Origin: Marinihelvus sp963695135
Lineage (GTDB): Bacteria; Pseudomonadota; Gammaproteobacteria; Xanthomonadales; SZUA-36
Direction of reading: 5' to 3'
Length of the DNA: 64,000 nucleotides
Assembly (NCBI GenBank): GCA_963695135.1
Contig: CAVOGA010000001.1
Span: 1,300,273 to 1,364,272 of the forward strand
Shown here: one piece after another, positions 26,875-34,659 of the stretch
How the letters are laid out: the number at the start of each line of letters is the position of its first letter
How positions within the stretch are numbered: position 1 is the first letter of the stretch
Position numbers and translations under genes: made by a program
The notes under the pieces: generated by a model
What the model was told of the DNA's origin: nothing
Database searches by the model: none
The model's input: the letters and a program-made list of their open reading frames with translations, nothing else

Positions 26875-27282
26875 TCAGGCGATATCGCTGTCGTATTCCA
26901 GCACTTGTTCAAAACGGTCCGCCATGGGCGCTATCGCGTTGATTACGTACTCGAGCTCCTCGCCGTTGAGCGTTGCGTAGGGCAGGTTTTCGCACAGCTT
27001 GATGAACGCCGTGTTTTCCAGGTCACCCACGGCCAGGTAGCCCACGCGCTGCATGAGGTTGATGCGCAGGCACTTCTCCGCGTCGAAATCCTCCAGCGGT
27101 ATCACCGGCGTCTCCACGCGCAGAAAGCGGCGGCCATCGTCACCCTTGATCTCCGCCAGGAACATGCCCTGCTTGCGGCCCTTGTCACCTACCGGGCACT
27201 CAAATGCCAGCAGAAAGGGCTCGTCGATCACCAGCTCGTGGCGTTCGCGTACGTAGTCGCGTACTTCCGTGAATGTGTCCAC
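26875..27282 (-). CDS. Conserved hypothetical protein, 135 aa
   Basis: Acidic soluble protein with no signal peptide or membrane segment. It begins MDTFTEVRDYVRERHEL and contains FLLAFECPVGDKGRKQGMFL and a central acidic alpha/beta region. The size and pattern resemble YbjN or type III chaperone-like folds, but I do not recognise a family with certainty. It lies 9 nt after the minus-strand SDR gene at the 3' end of the leucine catabolism cluster, and may be co-transcribed with it. Confidence 0.7.
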   Translation of the reverse strand: MDTFTEVRDYVRERHELVIDEPFLLAFECPVGDKGRKQGMFLAEIKGDDGRRFLRVETPVIPLEDFDAEKCLRINLMQRVGYLAVGDLENTAFIKLCENLPYATLNGEELEYVINAIAPMADRFEQVLEYDSDIA

Positions 27283-27291
27283 GCATCACTC

Positions 27292-28059
27292 CTATTTGGG
27301 CTGCAGGCGCACTGCGCCGTCGAGGCGCACCGTCTCACCATTGAAATAGCCATTTTCCACGATATGCGCGACCAGTTCAGCAAACTCGTTGGGCTTGCCA
27401 AGACGGGAAGGGAAGGGGATCGAGGCATTCAGCGCTTCCTGCACGTGCTCCGGCATACCGTCCACCATCGGGGTCCAGAAGATGCCCGGCGCGATCGCAT
27501 TGACGCGCACGCCGATACGGGTGAATTCCCGCGCCAGCGGCAGGGTCATGCCGACAATGCCGCCCTTGGAGGCGGAATAGGCGGCCTGGCCGATCTGGCC
27601 CTCGTAGGCGGCCACGGAAGCGGTGTTGATGATCACGCCCCGCTCCCCGTCCGGGCCGGGATCGTTGTGTTCCATGGCGGCAGCCGCCGCCTTGCTGGCG
27701 TTGAAGCTGCCCACCAGGTTGATCTGGATGACCTTGCTGAAAAAGTCCAGCGGCATGGGCCCCTCGCGGCCCAGTACCCGGCCGGCGCCGATCACGCCGG
27801 CGCAGTTGACCGCGACGTTCACCCCGCCCATGTGTTCGACGGCGGCAGCCACAGCCGCGCTGACCGCGTCTTCATTCGTGACGTCGGTGGCGATGTAGCG
27901 CGCTGCCGCGCCCAGTTCCTGCTCCGCGGCCGCACCGGCCTCGTCGTTGATGTCGAGCAGGGTGACCTTGCCGCCGTGGGCGACGAAGTGCCGCGCCACG
28001 GCAAGGCCGAGGCCGGAAACACCGCCGGTGATGACGGCTTTGACGTTATCCAACTGCAT
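27292..28059 (-). CDS. Short-chain dehydrogenase, 3-hydroxyacyl-CoA dehydrogenase type 2-like
   Basis: NAD-dependent SDR of 255 aa. It shows the cofactor motif TGGVSGLG (residues 11-18), the NAD-binding LLDIND acidic residue, NCAGV, the active-site YSASK and the IAPGIF segment. Sequence style and context match the type 2 (HSD17B10-like) 3-hydroxyacyl-CoA dehydrogenases of branched-chain acyl-CoA oxidation, for example 2-methyl-3-hydroxybutyryl-CoA in isoleucine breakdown. It lies 4 nt after the enoyl-CoA hydratase gene. Exact substrate is inference. Confidence 0.85.
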   Translation of the reverse strand: MQLDNVKAVITGGVSGLGLAVARHFVAHGGKVTLLDINDEAGAAAEQELGAAARYIATDVTNEDAVSAAVAAAVEHMGGVNVAVNCAGVIGAGRVLGREGPMPLDFFSKVIQINLVGSFNASKAAAAAMEHNDPGPDGERGVIINTASVAAYEGQIGQAAYSASKGGIVGMTLPLAREFTRIGVRVNAIAPGIFWTPMVDGMPEHVQEALNASIPFPSRLGKPNEFAELVAHIVENGYFNGETVRLDGAVRLQPK

Positions 28060-28063
28060 GGAA

Positions 28064-28870
28064 TTACTCCTTTCGGTTCTGTTTTGAAATCCAATCGGGT
28101 GACCGCTTGTCCAGGAAGGCGCGCATGCCCTCCTGGCCTTCCGGCGCTACCCGCAATTTGGCGATCAGGCGCGCGGTGGCCTGATCCAGGCTCAGCTGCG
28201 TATCCGCGTCATGGTCGGCGGCCTGGAAAATCAGCCGTTTGCTGTCGCGCAGGCCCGTGGGGCCGCCTTTCAGCACGGCCCCGGCCAGGCGCTCGACGGC
28301 CTCGTTGAGTCCGTCAGTGCCGGTGATCTCGTGGATCAGTCCCAGGCGCTGGGCCTGCGCAGCGTCGAAGCGCTCGCCGGTGAGAAAGTAGCGGCGCGCC
28401 TGCGCCTCGCCGATGCGCCGGAATACGTAGGGTGAAATGATCGCCGGGGCCAGGCCCAGGCGTACCTCGGTCAGGGCGAAGCGCGCGGACTCAACGGCGA
28501 CCGCGATGTCGCAGCAGGCGACCAGCCCCAGGCCGCCGCCCACGGCTGCGCCGTTGACGCGCGCGATGGTCGGCTTGGGAAGATAGTTGAGGGTTCGCAG
28601 CAGGCGCGCCAGGTGCAGGGCATCGGTCTGGTTGTCCTGTTCGCTGGCATCGAGCATGCCCTTCATCCAGTTCAGGTCGGCGCCGGCGGAAAAGCTGGGG
28701 CCCTGGCCGGTGAGCACGACCACGCGGACCTCCGGGTCCTGCCCAAGGGCGTGCAACGTATCGGTCAGGCTGAGTATCAGCTCATCATCAAAGGCGTTGT
28801 GGACCTCCGGCCGGTTCAGGGTCAGGGTGACCAGGCCGTTGGGTTCGCGGTGTATTTGCAGATGGCTCAT
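28064..28870 (-). CDS. liuC: Enoyl-CoA hydratase family, probable methylglutaconyl-CoA hydratase
   Basis: Crotonase-fold enzyme of 268 aa. The oxyanion-hole segments are FSAGADLNWMKGM (about residues 60-72) and NGAAVGGGLGLVACCDIA (about 105-122), with EVRLGLAPA as the catalytic-helix region. FSAGADLNWM is characteristic of LiuC/AtuE-type methylglutaconyl-CoA hydratases, the step after methylcrotonyl-CoA carboxylase. It sits 17 nt after the carboxylase beta gene, which supports this role in leucine catabolism. Confidence 0.88.
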   Translation of the reverse strand: MSHLQIHREPNGLVTLTLNRPEVHNAFDDELILSLTDTLHALGQDPEVRVVVLTGQGPSFSAGADLNWMKGMLDASEQDNQTDALHLARLLRTLNYLPKPTIARVNGAAVGGGLGLVACCDIAVAVESARFALTEVRLGLAPAIISPYVFRRIGEAQARRYFLTGERFDAAQAQRLGLIHEITGTDGLNEAVERLAGAVLKGGPTGLRDSKRLIFQAADHDADTQLSLDQATARLIAKLRVAPEGQEGMRAFLDKRSPDWISKQNRKE

Positions 28871-28887
28871 CGGTGCTCCAGGGCCGC

Positions 28888-30495
28888 TTACATGCGGAAA
28901 ATGCCGTGGCGCCCGCGGACCACCGGCGCGTTGGCGGATACCGCCAGGCCGCGGGCCAGCACCTTGCGCGTGTCGGCCGGGTCAATGATGCCGTCATCCC
29001 ACAGGCGGGCGGTGGCGTAATAGGGGTGCCCCTGGCTCTCGTAGGCTTCGCGGATCGGCGCCTTGAAGGCGTCCTCTTCCGCGGCACTCCAGCTGTTGCC
29101 GGAGGCCTCGATGCCGTCCCGGCGCACGGTGGCCAGCACCGAGGCGGCCTGTTCGCCGCCCATTACAGAAATGCGCGCATTGGGCCACATCCAGAGGAAA
29201 TTGGGGTTGTAGGCCCGGCCGCTCATGGCGTAGTTGCCGGCGCCGAAGGAGCCGCCGATCACGACGGTAAAGCGGGGCACATGGCTGGTCGCAACCGCGG
29301 TCACCATCTTGGCGCCGTCCTTGGCAATGCCCGCATGCTCATAGGCTTTACCCACCATGAAGCCGGTGATGTTCTGCAGGAAAACGAGCGGGATATTGCG
29401 CTTGTTGCACAGCTGGATGAAGTGCGTGGCCTTCAGGGCGGACTCGGAAAACAGGATGCCGTTATTGGCCACGATACCCACCGGCCAGCCGTCGATGTTG
29501 GCGAAACCGCAGACGATGGTCTTGCCGTAGCGGGCCTTGAACTCGTGAAACTCGCTGCCGTCCACGATGCGGGCGATGACCTCGCGTATCGGCAGCTGGA
29601 AGCGGCTGTCCCGGGGCACAACCCCGTACAGTTCTTCCTGCGCATAGACCGGTTCGCGCGGTTCCTGGCGCACAAAGGGCTCGGGCGGCTTGCGGTTCAG
29701 ATGCGCGAGGGCTTCCCGCGCCAGTAACAGGGCATGTTCGTCATTTTCGGCGCAGTGATCCGTGACGCCGGACTTGGCGCAGTGAACATCGGCGCCGCCC
29801 AGCGTTTCCGCATCGACAATCTCGCCGGTTGCGGCTTTGACCAGCGGCGGGCCGCCGAGAAAGATCGTGCCCTGGTTGCGCACGATGATGGACTCGTCGC
29901 ACATCGCCGGCACGTAAGCGCCACCGGCCGTGCAGGAGCCCATAACCACCGCGATCTGCGGAATGTTCTCCGCGGACAGGCGCGCCTGGTTGTAGAAGAT
30001 GCGTCCGAAGTGGTCCCGGTCCGGAAAGACCTCGTCCTGCAGGGGCAGGAAGGCGCCGCCGGAATCCACCAGGTAAACGCAGGGCAGGTGATTCTCCGCC
30101 GCGATCTCCTGCGCACGCAGGTGTTTCTTGACGGTGATCGGGAAATAGGTGCCGCCCTTGACCGTGGCGTCGTTGGCGACCACCAGGACGTCCTGGCCGT
30201 GAACCTGGCCCACGCCGGTAATGATCCCGGCGCCCGGCGCCTTGTCACCGTACATGCCATGCGCCGCCAGGGCGGACAGCTCCAGGAACCCGCTGCCCTC
30301 ATCAAGCAGCCCGGCGATGCGGTCGCGGGGCAGCAGCTTGCCCCGTTTCAGATGTTTGATGCGCGCGTCGTCACCGCCGCCGAGGCGAACGGTCTCGAGT
30401 TGCTCCTGCAGGTCGCCGACCAGCGCCCGCAGCGCGTTGGCGTTTGCCTGGAAGTCTTCGCTGGACGTATCCAGCCGGGTTTCTATCAGCGCCAT
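28888..30495 (-). CDS. liuB: Methylcrotonoyl-CoA carboxylase beta (carboxyltransferase) subunit
   Basis: Transfers carboxyl from biotin to 3-methylcrotonyl-CoA, giving 3-methylglutaconyl-CoA. The 535-aa product starts MALIETRLDTSSEDFQAN and carries GSGFLELSALAAHGMYG, GGTYFPITVKKHLRAQEIA, the acyl-CoA site VVMGSCTAGGAYVPAMCDE and the biotin-side GGSFGAGNYAMSGRAYNP, all as in family members of the same length. Start chosen at 30495; an open frame runs to 30534. The biotin-carrying alpha subunit (LiuD/MccA) is not in the window. Confidence 0.95.
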   Translation of the reverse strand: MALIETRLDTSSEDFQANANALRALVGDLQEQLETVRLGGGDDARIKHLKRGKLLPRDRIAGLLDEGSGFLELSALAAHGMYGDKAPGAGIITGVGQVHGQDVLVVANDATVKGGTYFPITVKKHLRAQEIAAENHLPCVYLVDSGGAFLPLQDEVFPDRDHFGRIFYNQARLSAENIPQIAVVMGSCTAGGAYVPAMCDESIIVRNQGTIFLGGPPLVKAATGEIVDAETLGGADVHCAKSGVTDHCAENDEHALLLAREALAHLNRKPPEPFVRQEPREPVYAQEELYGVVPRDSRFQLPIREVIARIVDGSEFHEFKARYGKTIVCGFANIDGWPVGIVANNGILFSESALKATHFIQLCNKRNIPLVFLQNITGFMVGKAYEHAGIAKDGAKMVTAVATSHVPRFTVVIGGSFGAGNYAMSGRAYNPNFLWMWPNARISVMGGEQAASVLATVRRDGIEASGNSWSAAEEDAFKAPIREAYESQGHPYYATARLWDDGIIDPADTRKVLARGLAVSANAPVVRGRHGIFRM

Positions 30496-30576
30496 AAGCC
30501 CACCATTATGCGCCAACGCCGCGCCAATCGGCACGGCGCCGGGCTTACCCGGTCCTGTTGTGACCGGCCCACCGGT

Positions 30577-31750
30577 TCAGGGCAGCTCGATGGCGATCGC
30601 CGTGGCTTCGCCACCGCCGTTACACAGGGAAGCGACGCCCCGTTTCAGGCCGCGCTGACGCAGGGCGTTAATCAGGGTGGTAACAATGCGCGCGCCGCTG
30701 GCGCCGATCGGGTGACCCAGGGCGCAGGCGCCGCCGTTGACGTTCATCTTCTCGTGCGGAATCCCGTGCTCCTTCATGGCCGCCATGGTTACCGCGGCGA
30801 AGGCCTCATTCACCTCGAACAGGTCCACATCGCTCAATGGTCCAGCCGGCCTTCTGCAGCACGTTGCTGATTGCGCCAATCGGGGCGGTGGTGAACCAGC
30901 CCGGCTCCTGGGAGTGCATGCCGTGGGCCACGATGGTCGCCAGCGGGGTCACGCCCAGCGCAGCCGCTTTTTCCTCGGACATGATGACCGTCGCCGCCGC
31001 GCCGTCGGAGATCTTGGACGAGGTGGCCGCGGTAACCGTACCGTCCTTGGCGAAGGCCGGACGCAGGGTCGGCAGCTTGGCCAGGTCGCAGCGGGGCGGC
31101 TCCTCATCCGTGCTGATCACGGTTTCACCGCGGCGGCTGCTGACCGTTACCGGCACGATCTCGTCGGCAAACTGTGATTGCATGGCCGTCAGTGCGCGCT
31201 CAACGGAGGCAATGCCAAAGGCATCCATGTCCTCGCGGGAAAAGTTGAACTTGTCCGCGCAGCGCTGGCCGTAAACGCCCATCATGAACCCCTCGTCCGG
31301 GTCCTGCAGGCCGTCGGTAAACATGTGATCCAGCACTTCGCCGGGACCCATGCGGTAACCGCCGCGGGCCTTGGGCAGCATGTAGGGCGCACGGGTCATG
31401 GATTCCATGCCGCCGGCCACCACCACCTCGTGCGTGCCCGCCTTGATGCTGTCATGGCCCTGCATGATGGCGATCAGGCCGGAGCTGCAGGCCTTGTTGA
31501 CCGTCAGCGCGCCGGCGCTGTCGGGAATGCCCGCTTTGCGGGATGCCAGGCGGGCCGGCGCCTGGCCGACGCCGGCCGGCAGCACGCAGCCCATGATGAC
31601 GTCATCAACCTCGGCGACATCGATACCGGCCGCTTCCACGGCCCCCTTGATGGCGACAGCGCCCAGCTCATCCGCCGGGACTTCGCTGAACTGCCCCTGG
31701 AAGGAACCGATGGGGGTGCGCTTGGCGCTGGCGATGATGACTTTGCTCAT
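30577..31750 (-). CDS. Acetyl-CoA C-acetyltransferase (thiolase); one frame break
   Basis: Condensing/thiolytic enzyme for acetoacetyl-CoA or 2-methylacetoacetyl-CoA at the end of leucine or isoleucine catabolism. Catalytic Cys is in NKACSSGLIA (about residue 88), His in GGACALGHPIGASGAR and the second Cys in CNGGGEATA. The frame breaks at about 30836-30838: one extra base in ACCATTGAGC separates LQKAGWT from LSDVDLFEVNEAFAAV. Net length is 3n+1, giving a normal 390-aa thiolase once corrected. Confidence 0.93.
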
Positions 31751-31855
31751 GGTTGGATTCTCCGGATATGTCGTTTCAATGATCGTTATGTTGTGACCGG
31801 CTCAGGACAATAAAAGGTACGGGAACGTTGATACGTAACCGTGTGGCCGGGGTCG

Positions 31856-33001
31856 TCAGCCTTCCGAGCCCGCGACCAGTTCGCGGCCGATCAGCATGCG
31901 GCGGATCTCGTTGGTGCCCGCGCCGATCTCGTAGAGCTTGGCGTCGCGCAGGATGCGGCCGGCCGGGTATTCGTTGATGTAACCGTTGCCCCCAAGACTT
32001 TGAATGGCTTCCAGCCCCAGCATGACGGCGTTGCGCGAGGCGTGCAGCAGGCAGGATGCGGCATCCACCCGCGACTTGCGGCCCGCATCGAAGTCCTCCG
32101 CGGTCCGGTAGGCGAAGGCCCGGGAGGACTGCAGCGCGGTATACATGTCCGCCAGCTTGGCCTGCATGATGCCGAACTCGCCAATGGGCCGGCCGAATTG
32201 CTTGCGCTCGCGCAGGTACGGGACCGTGATGTCCATGGCCGCCTGCATCAGCCCGATCGGGCCGCCGGACAGCACCAGGCGTTCCGTGTCCAGGCCGCTC
32301 ATCAGGACCTTGACCCCTTCGTTGACTTGCCCAAGCACATTGTCAACCGGGATCCGGCAATCTTCGAAGACCAGTTCGCAGGTGTTGGAGCCGCGCATGC
32401 CGAGCTTGTCGAGCTTCTGCGCCTTGCTGAAACCCGGCAGGTCCGGCGTGACCAGGAACGCGGTCATGCAGCGGCTGCCGGCTTCCGGCCCCGCGGTGCG
32501 CATGTAGACAATCGCCACATCGCATTCCGGTCCGTTGGTGATCCACATCTTGTTGCCATTGGCGACCCAGTGGTCACCGTCCAGCAACGCGCGGCAGGAC
32601 ATGGAGCCGACCACGTCGGAGCCGGCGCCGGGTTCGCTCATGGCCAGGGCGCCCACCAGTTCACCGCTGCACAGCCCGGGCAGGAAGCGCTCGCGCTGGG
32701 CGTCGTTGCCGTTGCGGGCCAGGTTGTCCACGCACAGGTTCGAGTGGGCGCCGTAAGACAGTCCCACTGAGCCCGAAGCGCGGCTGATCTCTTCCAGTGC
32801 AATCACGTGCGCCAGGTAGCCCATGGCGGACCCGCCATAGGCTTCCGGCGCGGTCAGGCCCAGCAGACCGAGTTCTCCCAGCTTGGGCCACAGGTCGGCG
32901 GGAAACAGGTTGTCCTCGTCGATGGCTGCGGCGCGGGGAGCGATTTCCTGTTCCGCGAAGCGGCGCACGCTGTCGCGGAGCAGTTCGAGTTCCTCGTTCA
33001 T
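31856..33001 (-). CDS. liuA: Isovaleryl-CoA dehydrogenase
   Basis: FAD acyl-CoA dehydrogenase that oxidises isovaleryl-CoA to 3-methylcrotonyl-CoA. The 381-aa product has the ACAD signatures AMSEPGAGSDV, KMWITNGPECD and YLRERKQFG, and the IVD-type SYGAHSNLCVDNL. The Glu in GLDTERLVLSGGP matches the catalytic-base position I recall for IVD, while the C-terminal site used by medium-chain enzymes reads LYEIGAGTNEIRR. Start chosen at 33001 (MNEELELLRDSV); the frame is open to 33202. Confidence 0.94.
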   Translation of the reverse strand: MNEELELLRDSVRRFAEQEIAPRAAAIDEDNLFPADLWPKLGELGLLGLTAPEAYGGSAMGYLAHVIALEEISRASGSVGLSYGAHSNLCVDNLARNGNDAQRERFLPGLCSGELVGALAMSEPGAGSDVVGSMSCRALLDGDHWVANGNKMWITNGPECDVAIVYMRTAGPEAGSRCMTAFLVTPDLPGFSKAQKLDKLGMRGSNTCELVFEDCRIPVDNVLGQVNEGVKVLMSGLDTERLVLSGGPIGLMQAAMDITVPYLRERKQFGRPIGEFGIMQAKLADMYTALQSSRAFAYRTAEDFDAGRKSRVDAASCLLHASRNAVMLGLEAIQSLGGNGYINEYPAGRILRDAKLYEIGAGTNEIRRMLIGRELVAGSEG

Positions 33002-33062
33002 GACGGTTGCCTCAAAAAGTGTGACGTTGATCTGGTGCCGGCTTTCCGGTGATCGCGCCCGA

Positions 33063-34166
33063 TCAGGCGTGCTGCCGCTCGCGACCCGGGAAGCGGTGCG
33101 GTTTGCCCATGTGCGGCATCTTGATTTTGCCGAGGATGGCGATGCGTTCTTCGGCCATGCGGTCCGAGGCCTGGTACGTCGGAATATTGTCCCGTTCAGC
33201 AATTTCGAAAATGCGCTTCAGGTTGTAGTAGATCGCACGGGTCATGCGGTAGGCGCGCTGCTCGCTGTAGCCCTCGAATTCAATGGACACGTTCATCAGC
33301 CCGCCGGCATTGACCGCGTAGTCCGGCGCGTACAGGATGCCGCGCGCCTCCAGTTCGTCACCGGCGGCGTCATTGGCCAGCTGGTTGTTGGCGGCCCCGG
33401 CCACGATCTTGAACTTGAAGCGCGGAATCGTCGCCTCGTTCACCACCGCGCCGAGGGCGCAGGGGCTGAAGACATCCGCGTCCACGTCGTAGATGTCATC
33501 AAGGCCAACGGCTTCCGCACCCATCCCGACCGCTTCGGCCACCGCGTCCTCGTTAATGTCGGTGACGAAGACCTTGGCGCCTTCCTCGCGCAGCTGGCGG
33601 ATCAGGTGATGGCCGACGTGGCCGGCGCCCTGCACCGCGAAGCTGTAATTGCCGACTTCCTCGTTGCCGAACTTGGCCTGCAGGGCGGCCTTGATGCCTT
33701 GCAGGGTGCCGTAAGCGGTGAAGGGAGACGGATCGCCCGAGCCGCCATGCACCTGGTGCACGCCGACCACGTTATTGGTCTCCTGGAAAATGAACTCCAT
33801 GTCGTTGACATCGATGCCCACATCTTCCGCGGTAATGTAACGGCCGCCCAGCGTGTCAATGAACTTGCCCAGGGCCCGAAACAGCGCTTCCGACTTGTCC
33901 TTGCGCGGGTCACCGATAATCACGGACTTGCCGCCGCCAAGGTTGAGGCCCGACACGGCCGCCTTGTAGGTCATGCCGCGGGACAGGCGCAGCACGTCGT
34001 TCAGGGCATCCTGCTCGCTGGCGTAAGGCCACATGCGCAGGCCACCCAGGGCCGGACCCAGCGTGGTGTTGTGAATGGCGATAATGGCCTTCAGCCCCAC
34101 GTCCGTGTTGTTGCAGAACACGATCTGCTCATGGTGGGTGCCCTGTATGGTTTCGAAAAGTTCCAT
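33063..34166 (-). CDS. ldh: Leucine dehydrogenase (Glu/Leu/Phe/Val dehydrogenase family)
   Basis: NAD-dependent oxidative deamination of leucine and other branched-chain amino acids, the entry reaction of this catabolic cluster. The 367-aa product carries GPALGGLRMWPY, the catalytic-lysine region RLSRGMTYKAAVSGLNLGGGK (about residues 64-84, broken by the active site), the AEDVGID segment and the Rossmann motif VQGAGHVG. Start at 34166 (MELFETIQGTHHEQ) begins the conserved domain. It is the first gene of the minus-strand cluster and faces the biosynthetic ilv operon. Confidence 0.93.
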   Translation of the reverse strand: MELFETIQGTHHEQIVFCNNTDVGLKAIIAIHNTTLGPALGGLRMWPYASEQDALNDVLRLSRGMTYKAAVSGLNLGGGKSVIIGDPRKDKSEALFRALGKFIDTLGGRYITAEDVGIDVNDMEFIFQETNNVVGVHQVHGGSGDPSPFTAYGTLQGIKAALQAKFGNEEVGNYSFAVQGAGHVGHHLIRQLREEGAKVFVTDINEDAVAEAVGMGAEAVGLDDIYDVDADVFSPCALGAVVNEATIPRFKFKIVAGAANNQLANDAAGDELEARGILYAPDYAVNAGGLMNVSIEFEGYSEQRAYRMTRAIYYNLKRIFEIAERDNIPTYQASDRMAEERIAILGKIKMPHMGKPHRFPGRERQHA

Positions 34167-34272
34167 GCCGCTTGTTCTCCGGGGGTCTGCGATGGGCGGC
34201 CAATCGGTTGCGGCTTGGAGCGATGAAGCCGCCGGTCGGGGCCTGTCGTGACCGGTATGTTCAGGATTGGTA

Positions 34273-34293
34273 GCCGGGCTTCGAATCCCGGTC
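34273..34293 (-). promoter_or_regulatory. Hairpin in the 5' leader of leucine dehydrogenase
   Basis: A 5-bp GC stem (CCGGG/CCCGG, extendable by a wobble pair) around an 8-nt loop lies between the predicted transcription start and the ldh ATG. Function unknown; it could be part of a regulatory leader. The loop looks like a tRNA T-arm, but no tRNA surrounds it. Confidence 0.35.
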
Positions 34294-34307
34294 AAAATTA
34301 GCTCCCC

Positions 34308-34316
34308 ATTATAGCA
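34308..34316 (-). promoter_or_regulatory. Extended -10 promoter for the leucine catabolism cluster
   Basis: On the minus strand the sequence reads TGCTATAAT, a perfect extended -10 element (TGn plus TATAAT). The -35 region is poor, as usual for extended -10 promoters. Transcription would start near 34301, giving a ~135-nt leader before the ldh ATG at 34166. Confidence 0.55.
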
Positions 34317-34402
34317 GTTCAACCACCGTGGACTGCTGCACCGAAGCGTCGTACATCCACCCGGCGTCCTGCCCGGTTCGCCCCTTTGTCACGAAAAAGA
34401 CG

Positions 34403-34431
34403 TTGACATCTCAAGCCTGGTGGGTGATAAC
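34403..34431 (+). promoter_or_regulatory. Sigma70 promoter of the ilv-leu operon
   Basis: A consensus -35 TTGACA (34403-34408) is followed after 17 nt by GATAAC (34426-34431) as -10. Transcription should start around 34437-34439, practically on the ATG of the leader peptide (34438), which would make the leader mRNA leaderless. Confidence 0.65.
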
Positions 34432-34437
34432 ACGCGT

Positions 34438-34578
34438 ATGTTCTCGAAAACCCGCCATAACCTGAGCGCAATTCACCGGTCCCCAGGGGCTCCGGCAGCG
34501 CTTCGCGGTGCGTCAGGCAATCTCCTTCTTGTCGTACTAATTATTCCGGCACCAGGCGGGGTTGGCGCGCACACGTAA
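34438..34578 (+). CDS. ilvL: ilv operon leader peptide (attenuator)
   Basis: A 46-codon open frame starting ATG 34438 and stopping TAA 34576-34578. It contains the run Leu-Leu-Leu-Val-Val-Leu-Ile-Ile at codons 29-36 (34522-34545), exactly the three amino acids made by the downstream operon. Such clustered control codons directly before a terminator identify a translation-coupled attenuator leader. No Shine-Dalgarno sequence precedes the ATG, and the promoter spacing implies leaderless initiation. The peptide itself is not expected to have a function. Confidence 0.88.
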   Translation: MFSKTRHNLSAIHRSPGAPAALRGASGNLLLVVLIIPAPGGVGAHT

Positions 34579-34635
34579 GACGATAAGCGAGCAAAACAAT
34601 CAGAACCCCGCAACCGAAAGGAAGCGGGGTTTTTT
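34556..34635 (+). terminator. ilv attenuator: mutually exclusive antiterminator and terminator
   Basis: Segment 2 (34556-34563, GCGGGGTT) and segment 4 (34624-34631, GCGGGGTT) are identical, and both can pair with segment 3 (34604-34611, AACCCCGC). Pairing 3:4 makes a terminator hairpin with a T-run (to 34635) 25 nt before ilvD; pairing 2:3 makes the antiterminator. A ribosome stalled at the Leu/Val/Ile codons (34522-34545) leaves segment 2 free, while one that reaches the stop at 34576 covers it. This is the classic amino-acid attenuation arrangement. Confidence 0.87.
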
Positions 34636-34659
34636 ATTTAACAATGCAGCAGAGACCCG

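Noticed and set aside
26749..28308. Long plus-strand open frame (519 aa) across mscS and the SDR gene
   Set aside because: It is antisense to genes with clear motifs; its product is rich in His, Arg and Ala with no recognisable domain, as expected for a shadow frame in GC-rich DNA.
34273..34293. T-arm-like hairpin suggesting a tRNA gene or remnant
   Set aside because: The loop is 8 nt rather than 7, and no acceptor, D or anticodon arms can be placed around it.
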